The position numbers and the translations under genes were made by a program. A stretch of 9,915 bases of DNA, taken from the NCBI GenBank assembly GCA_021849435.1, contig JAJZSX010000062.1, forward strand, positions 1-9,915. The letters are read 5' to 3'. The DNA is from Actinomycetes bacterium (GTDB lineage Bacteria; Actinomycetota; Acidimicrobiia; Acidimicrobiales; RAAP-2). A model generated the notes under the pieces. It searched no databases. It was not told the origin of the DNA and saw only the letters and a program-made list of their open reading frames with translations. Below, one piece after another: positions 5,180 through 9,915 of this stretch. Position 1 is the first letter of the stretch. Every line of letters begins with the position of its first letter.

Positions 5180-7318
5180 GTGGAGAAGATGACCGCCAAG
5201 ATGACTGATGATGGTCGCGCCAGTGGCGTTGAGCGTGCCTGGCCAAGGGCGAAGCCGTCCCTCTTTCCCCCAATCCTCGATACGAACTCGATTGCCGGAG
5301 TGCAGATTCCCGGACTTCGTGGGTCAGAGCCCATTGAAACGGTCTTCCCGTCTATCAGCGACTACGCCTTTCTTTCGGACTGTGAGAACAGTTGTCTCAT
5401 CGCGCCCTCCGGATCGGTCGAATGGCTCTGTCTTCCCAAACCCCATGACCCCAGCGTGTTCGGATCTATTCTCGATCGCGCGGCGGGATCGTTCCGACTT
5501 TCACCGGCTGAGAGCGCGGTCCCTGCACATCGTCAGTATTTGCCAGGCACGTCGGTACTTGCGACTACGTGGCAGACCCGTAGCGGTTGGCTTGTCGTTC
5601 ACGACTTCCTCGCCGTCGGCCCCTGGTCGCGTTCCGAAGAACGGTCCGACCACTTTCGTCGCACCCCGGGTGATTACGATGCCCGTCACACGCTGGTTCG
5701 AATTGTGACGTGCATCCACGGGACGGTTGATGTCGCGATGAACTGCGAGGTCGCGTTTGACTACGGACGCCGTGATGCCCGATGGTCGTACTCGGGTCCT
5801 TCCTACGGCAGTGCGGCGACATTGAATAGTGGTTTCAATTCGCTCTCGCTCTACGGCGACATGCGTCTGGGAATTGAGGGACGTTCGGTACGCGCCCGAC
5901 ACCGCCTCGTGGAGGGTGAGTCGAAGTTCGTGGTACTCAGTTGGACCGACGACCCCCCTCCAGCGAATTTGAAGGAGGCCGAGACCTACCTGAAAGAGAC
6001 CAGCCGCTTCTGGCGAAACTGGATCGACGGAGGACGCTTTCCCGATCATCCATGGCGGGAGTATCTCCAGCGCAGTGTCCTGACGCTAAAGGGCCTCACC
6101 TACGCACCCACCGGTGCGCTTCTGGCGGCCGCGACGACGTCACTACCGGAGCATCTCGGGGGAACACGCAATTGGGACTACCGCTTCACGTGGGTTCGCG
6201 ACTCGGCATTCACCTTGCGCGCGCTGCACTCGCTGGGTTTTGATACCGAGGCTGACGATTTTCTCGCGTTTCTCAGCGAAGTACTCGAACCATCGAGCGA
6301 GCCCAACAGCACACCGTCAGAGCGCCCTGATCTGCAAGTGCTCTATCCGGTGGATGGTGCTGCGTGCCAGCCAGAGGTCGAGTTGGATCACCTCACTGGC
6401 TACGCCGCCAGCCGACCGGTTCGAGTCGGTAACGCTGCGTTCGACCAAGTCCAGTTCGACATCTTTGGTGCCATCGTTGACTGCGTCTTCGAACACACAC
6501 GGTCACGGGATGCGCTGAGCGAACGCACGTGGCGCGTGGTCGTGCAGGCTGTCGAAATGGCCCTCAAGTCGTGGCGCGGACCCGACCGTGGAATCTGGGA
6601 GATGCGAGGCGAACCGAAGCACTACACATTCTCCAAGGTCATGTGTTGGGTTGCCGCCGATCGAGGAGCACGTCTCGCACAACTACGAGGCGATCTCACG
6701 CTGGCGTCGAGTTGGCGCCTCGCCGCCGATGAGATCCATCTCGACATCCTCGAGAATGGTGTGAACAAGGACGGCGTCTTCACCCAGTCCTACGGTTCCA
6801 ACGAACTCGACGCATCGCTCCTCATGCTCCCCATGGTCGGGTTCCTGCCTCTCGACGACGAACGTTTGCACGCCACCGTGTTCGCGATCATCGAGAACCT
6901 GGCGGATGGGGCGTTCGTCTATCGATACGCCACCAACGACACCGATGACGGCCTGGATGGCGAACCCGAACACTCCTTCACGGTCTGCTCGTTCTGGCTC
7001 GTCTCAGCCCTTGCCCTCATTGGGGAACTTGGTCTCGCGAAGTCACACTGTGAGAGACTGATCGGCGCCGCGAGCTCATTGGGGCTGTACGCGGAGGAAC
7101 TTGATCCCTCTACCTCGCGACACTTCGGTAACTTTCCCCAGGCGCTGACCCATCTAGCGTTGATCAACGCCGTACTGAGAGTCGTGAGCGTCGAAGAGCG
7201 CCTAGGTGAGGCATCTGCGGGGTTAGCGGGAGCGCGAAGTTGGTGGAATGCGGCCGGTCGGGACGACCGCTCGAACCTCATCGAATTCAGCGACATACGG
7301 TCTGAGATTCCAGACTGA
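5180..7318 (+). CDS. GH15 trehalase/glucoamylase-like glycoside hydrolase
   Basis: This is a 712-residue protein without a signal peptide, so probably cytoplasmic. The N-terminal beta domain (about 57-275) opens with SISDYAFLSDCENSCLIAPS and contains SVEWLCLPKP. The (alpha/alpha)6 catalytic domain (about 290-670) has SVLTLKGLTYAPTGALLAAA, NWDYRFTWVRDS (331-342), RGIWEMRGEP (470-479, likely general acid at Glu474) and YAEELDP (637-643, likely base). From memory the protein closely resembles the mycobacterial GH15 trehalases (Rv2402 type), which split trehalose into two glucoses. A maltooligosaccharide glucoamylase is the alternative. The first 55 residues are not conserved. GTG 5180, ATG 5189 and ATG 5201 are all possible starts, none with a well-spaced ribosome site. 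The adjacent otsA supports a trehalose role. Confidence 0.88.
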   Translation: MEKMTAKMTDDGRASGVERAWPRAKPSLFPPILDTNSIAGVQIPGLRGSEPIETVFPSISDYAFLSDCENSCLIAPSGSVEWLCLPKPHDPSVFGSILDRAAGSFRLSPAESAVPAHRQYLPGTSVLATTWQTRSGWLVVHDFLAVGPWSRSEERSDHFRRTPGDYDARHTLVRIVTCIHGTVDVAMNCEVAFDYGRRDARWSYSGPSYGSAATLNSGFNSLSLYGDMRLGIEGRSVRARHRLVEGESKFVVLSWTDDPPPANLKEAETYLKETSRFWRNWIDGGRFPDHPWREYLQRSVLTLKGLTYAPTGALLAAATTSLPEHLGGTRNWDYRFTWVRDSAFTLRALHSLGFDTEADDFLAFLSEVLEPSSEPNSTPSERPDLQVLYPVDGAACQPEVELDHLTGYAASRPVRVGNAAFDQVQFDIFGAIVDCVFEHTRSRDALSERTWRVVVQAVEMALKSWRGPDRGIWEMRGEPKHYTFSKVMCWVAADRGARLAQLRGDLTLASSWRLAADEIHLDILENGVNKDGVFTQSYGSNELDASLLMLPMVGFLPLDDERLHATVFAIIENLADGAFVYRYATNDTDDGLDGEPEHSFTVCSFWLVSALALIGELGLAKSHCERLIGAASSLGLYAEELDPSTSRHFGNFPQALTHLALINAVLRVVSVEERLGEASAGLAGARSWWNAAGRDDRSNLIEFSDIRSEIPD

Positions 7319-7480
7319 CCATCGGCCATGGCGTGAGCGTCAGTAAGACCATCAACTCGATGGGAAATGTGCTCACCGCGGTGCGCGAGTGTTGCGGTTT
7401 CGTCTGTGAAATGCCTGAGAGTTGGTCGCTCGCGAGCCTTCATCGATCGTGACTTGTGCCACCACGCCTAAGGTTTTCTC
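7319..7480 (+). promoter_or_regulatory. Intergenic leader between the trehalase-like gene and otsA
   Basis: These 162 bases hold no gene. They contain a perfect 10-bp palindrome, GCTCGCGAGC (7428-7437), a loose inverted pair GTGAGC/GCTCAC (7333-7338 and 7371-7376) and a TAAGGT box (7470-7475) that could be a -10 element, though no good -35 accompanies it. The gap is long enough for otsA to have its own promoter, and the palindrome could be an operator. Confidence 0.35.
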
Positions 7481-7487
7481 AAGGTGG
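7481..7487 (+). promoter_or_regulatory. otsA ribosome binding site
   Basis: AAGGTGG lies 5 bases before ATG 7493 and is the best Shine-Dalgarno match in the window. It decides the start: the in-frame GTG at 7484 lies inside this site and is unlikely to be used. Confidence 0.65.
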
Positions 7488-7492
7488 TTTAT

Positions 7493-8986
7493 ATGACGCA
7501 GTCGAATACCGTGCAGGATGACGCTCAATCGAGTGCCGATCCAGATTCCGAGACCAACGACGCGCGCCGAGAGGTTGTGGTAATCGCGAATAGGCTTCCT
7601 CTGCGCTACTCGACGTCGGACGTTGGCGGCGAGTGGACGCCGAGCCCGGGCGGCCTGGTCTCCGCGCTCACCGCAGTCCTGAGCGAGAGTAACGGTCTCT
7701 GGATTGGCTGGCCGGGTGCGACTGAATACGACACTGAACCGACGTACGACGGCATCCGCCTTCAGCCTGTCGACATCAGTGCCGAGGAGCACGAGGAGTA
7801 CTACCTCGGATTCTCGAATGCGACATTGTGGCCCCTTTACCACGATGCCATCCGCTACCCCGAGTTCCATAGGAGCTGGTGGCACGCCTACCAGGCGGTC
7901 AACGAGCGATTTGCCAAAATTGCGGCGGACTCGGTGGCCCCCGGTGGCATGGTGTGGGTACACGATTACCAGCTTCAACTTGTTCCACGGATGCTGCGGC
8001 GCCTCCGTCCAGACGTCCGCATCGGCTTCTTTCTGCATATTCCGTTTCCGGCTGCGGAATTGTTCATGCAGATGCCGTGGCGAAAGGAGATCCTCGAGGG
8101 TCTCCTCGGTGCGGATCTCATTGGATTCCAGGTCCATACAGCGGCCGTCAATTTCTCCCGCATCGCCCGGCGACTCACGAGTGCCAAGGGAAACTCCGCG
8201 ATGTTGGAGTATGACGATCGGGAGATCCGTGTCGGTGCATTCCCCATCTCGGTCGACAGCGTCCAAATCAGTGCCAAGGTCGATGATCCCGCGATACGCG
8301 ACCGTGCCAGAGCGATTCGCTCCGAACTCGGAGATCCCGAACTGGTGATGCTTGGCGTGGACCGCTTGGACTACACCAAAGGGATCCGTCAAAGGATCAG
8401 GGCGCTCAGCGAGTTGTACTCGGAGGGTTTCCTCGTTCCCGGGCGTGACGTCATGGTGCAGATTGCGGTGCCGAGCCGAGAATCCGACGCCCACTACGAC
8501 GTGGCTCGACGAAACATTGAGCAGTCGGTGGGCGAGACGAACGGCGATCTGGGCCTCGTCGGTAAGCCTGTTATCCATTACATTCACCAGAACCTCCCCT
8601 TCGACGAACTCGTGGCGCTCTACCTGGCGGCCGACGTCATGCTCGTAACACCATTCCGCGACGGTATGAATCTGGTCGCCAAGGAATACGTGATGGCTCG
8701 ATCTGACATGACGGGGCGATTGGTACTGAGCGAATTCGCGGGCGCGGCAATGGAGTTGACGGGGGCGTTCATGGTGAACCCCCACGACTTGGATGGCCTC
8801 AAGGACGTAATTCGCGCTGCCGTGAGCGCACCGGAAAACACAGCGAGAGCCCGAATGGCCCGCATGCGTCGCAGTGTTCTCGGACGCAGCGTCTACGACT
8901 GGGCCGACTCTTTCCTTGGTGCCCTACGCACCGGCCCAGTTACCGCGCCACTCCTGGTCGACGAGCCACGTCCTTCAACGCCCTGA
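7493..8986 (+). CDS. otsA: Trehalose-6-phosphate synthase (GT20)
   Basis: This is a 497-residue cytoplasmic enzyme of normal OtsA length. It joins a nucleotide-glucose donor to glucose-6-phosphate to give trehalose-6-phosphate. Visible motifs in order are NRLP (33-36), SPGGLVSAL (51-59, donor-binding glycine loop), WIGWPG, WVHDYQLQLVP (155-165, catalytic-site Asp), FFLHIPFP (179-186), GVDRLDYTKGI (288-298, phosphate-binding Arg and Lys) and TPFRDGMNLVAKEY (386-399, Asp and Glu for donor binding). All key residues are intact. The N-terminal 28 residues are acidic and unconserved. It is downstream of and co-directional with the GH15 trehalase-like gene, so making and breaking trehalose are paired. 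No OtsB domain is fused or adjacent, so the phosphate must be removed by an enzyme encoded elsewhere or not identified here. Confidence 0.96.
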   Translation: MTQSNTVQDDAQSSADPDSETNDARREVVVIANRLPLRYSTSDVGGEWTPSPGGLVSALTAVLSESNGLWIGWPGATEYDTEPTYDGIRLQPVDISAEEHEEYYLGFSNATLWPLYHDAIRYPEFHRSWWHAYQAVNERFAKIAADSVAPGGMVWVHDYQLQLVPRMLRRLRPDVRIGFFLHIPFPAAELFMQMPWRKEILEGLLGADLIGFQVHTAAVNFSRIARRLTSAKGNSAMLEYDDREIRVGAFPISVDSVQISAKVDDPAIRDRARAIRSELGDPELVMLGVDRLDYTKGIRQRIRALSELYSEGFLVPGRDVMVQIAVPSRESDAHYDVARRNIEQSVGETNGDLGLVGKPVIHYIHQNLPFDELVALYLAADVMLVTPFRDGMNLVAKEYVMARSDMTGRLVLSEFAGAAMELTGAFMVNPHDLDGLKDVIRAAVSAPENTARARMARMRRSVLGRSVYDWADSFLGALRTGPVTAPLLVDEPRPSTP

Positions 8987-8992
8987 GGTCTC

Positions 8993-9015
8993 GCAAGTCC
9001 GCTGTTCGGTCTTGC
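8993..9015. terminator. Bidirectional terminator-like hairpin between convergent genes
   Basis: GCAAGTCCG pairs with CGGTCTTGC (8 of 9 pairs) across a 5-base loop, CTGTT. It sits in the 56-base gap between the converging otsA and HAD genes, where a shared terminator is expected. There is no strong T-run on either side. Confidence 0.45.
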
Positions 9016-9042
9016 CCTCCGTAACGCCAGTATCCGAGACGA

Positions 9043-9822
9043 TCAGATCTCGTCTAAGAGGTCAGCGACCGAACCCACGACGCGTGAGGGCCGGTATGGC
9101 AAGCGGTCGATTTGGTCAGGACGCGTGACGCCGGACATGACGAGGATGGTCTCGAGTCCCGCCTCGACACCCGCGAGGATGTCGGTCTCGAGTCGGTCGC
9201 CGACCATGACGGTGCTCGTGGCGTGCGCCCCCAACATGTCGATGCCCTCGCGGATCATGACGGTATTGGGTTTGCCGACGAAATAGGGGGTGACGCCCGT
9301 GGCACTCTGGATGAGTCTCGCCATGGCGCCACAGCCCGGCAGCGATCCCGTTGGCCCCGGGCCGGTGGACTCAGGATTCGTGGCGACGAAACGGCTCCCG
9401 CGTTCAATGAGTCCGATTGCGGTTGAGAAATCCCCAAAGGAGTAGTTCTGCGTCTCGCCGAGCACGACATAGTCGGGTGCGCTGTCGTCTTCGTGGTAGC
9501 CCACGCGCCGCAGGGCGTCGTGCATGCTGTCCTCACCTATGACGAACGCAGTCCCGTTCGGTCGCTGCTTCTGAACGAACCGGGCCGTTGCCAGGGCCGA
9601 AGTCCAGAGTTGGCCCTCGTCCACGTGGAGACCGAGACGGCTCAATTGGTCGACGAGGTCTCGCGGTGTGAAGAGTGAGTTGTTAGTGAGCACCAAAAAT
9701 GGTTGACCAGTGGCTCGAAGTCGGTCAAGGAATTGGTCGGCGCCACTGACCATCTTGCCACCGTGGATCAATACACCATCCATGTCGCACAGCCAAGACC
9801 TCGAGCGACCGCTTGAACGCAT
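9043..9822 (-). CDS. HAD-IIA (NagD-like) phosphatase
   Basis: This is a 259-residue cytoplasmic hydrolase of the haloacid dehalogenase superfamily, subclass IIA (NagD, pyridoxal-phosphate and 4-nitrophenyl-phosphate phosphatase relatives). Motif I is DMDG (13-16, Asp nucleophile and Asp acid/base), motif II is LTNNS (45-49), motif III is GKP (183-185, Lys) and motif IV is VGDRLETDI (207-215, Mg-binding Asp). Between II and III lies the IIA-type cap with ATNPES and PGCGAMARLI. The substrate cannot be told from sequence; likely candidates are small sugar or nucleotide phosphates. ATG 9822 was chosen because a -10-like box precedes it by 6 bases and DMDG then falls at the usual position. GTG 9879 would add 19 unconserved residues. 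The gene converges on otsA, so it is not in that operon. Confidence 0.9.
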   Translation of the reverse strand: MRSSGRSRSWLCDMDGVLIHGGKMVSGADQFLDRLRATGQPFLVLTNNSLFTPRDLVDQLSRLGLHVDEGQLWTSALATARFVQKQRPNGTAFVIGEDSMHDALRRVGYHEDDSAPDYVVLGETQNYSFGDFSTAIGLIERGSRFVATNPESTGPGPTGSLPGCGAMARLIQSATGVTPYFVGKPNTVMIREGIDMLGAHATSTVMVGDRLETDILAGVEAGLETILVMSGVTRPDQIDRLPYRPSRVVGSVADLLDEI

Positions 9823-9828
9823 GGAACC

Positions 9829-9834
9829 ATTATG
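9829..9834 (-). promoter_or_regulatory. -10 box of the HAD gene, possibly leaderless
   Basis: CATAAT (minus strand) matches TATAAT at five of six bases and is followed by 6 bases and then the ATG, so transcription would start at or next to the start codon. The -35 region is poor (CTGTGA at 17-bp spacing). Confidence 0.4.
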
Positions 9835-9915
9835 GACGTTGGCCCGGCGACTCACAGCGGGCGTCCTCTTCGGACCCACCGGTTCGCCCCAGTTACCTGC
9901 TCGGGCCCCATCTCG

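Noticed and set aside
7373..8785. 470-residue minus-strand open frame opposite otsA
   Set aside because: It is the antisense shadow of a strongly conserved enzyme and has no domain of its own.
9043..9822. Assigning the HAD protein as OtsB
   Set aside because: OtsB belongs to the HAD-IIB group; the motifs and cap here are NagD-type IIA, and the gene is convergent with otsA.
9852..9915. C-terminus of an upstream minus-strand gene ending at TGA 9852-9854
   Set aside because: A 20-residue open stretch ending in WVRRGRPL is possible but too short to support; the HAD frame is also open to the window edge.

Overview
The window looks like the chromosome of an actinomycete-type bacterium (Actinomycetota). 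The strongest hint is the glycosidase at 5180-7318, which from memory closely resembles the mycobacterial GH15 trehalases. OtsA next to it fits, as do the G+C-rich coding sequence, the frequent GTG/TTG starts and the apparent leaderless promoters. No rRNA, complete tRNA, CRISPR array or intact transposase was found, so a finer placement would be a guess.

Layout. (1) 1-2037 holds two toxin-antitoxin modules read leftwards: the first codons of a PIN-domain toxin with its complete ribbon-helix-helix antitoxin, then a complete hipBA operon with a clear promoter and palindromic operators. (2) 2038-2753 has no convincing gene but is dense in palindromes and hairpins, and it contains a 90-bp inverted-repeat unit flanked by 11-bp direct repeats. 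Two short repeats that resemble the 3' end of a tRNA (463-482 and 2406-2425), each followed by a hairpin, bracket hipBA. This is the accessory part of the window. (3) 2754-4628 is a GAF-GGDEF-EAL cyclic-di-GMP protein read leftwards. (4) 4780-5011 is a decayed right end of an IS21-family insertion sequence, containing the IstB C-terminus. (5) 5180-8986 carries a GH15 trehalase-like hydrolase and trehalose-6-phosphate synthase (otsA), both read rightwards. (6) 9043-9822 is a NagD-type (HAD-IIA) phosphatase read leftwards, convergent with otsA.

How they work together. OtsA makes trehalose-6-phosphate. If the GH15 enzyme is a trehalase, it breaks trehalose down, so synthesis and degradation of the same osmoprotectant or storage sugar sit side by side. 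No OtsB-type phosphatase is present here; the HAD-IIA enzyme belongs to a different subclass. The toxin modules, IS remnant and repeat unit suggest that the left half has been a landing zone for mobile DNA, while the right half is ordinary metabolism. Nothing here can be called a wholly new system. The best candidates for novelty are the hipBA segment bracketed by tRNA-end-like repeats and the 90-bp repeat unit at 2566-2677.
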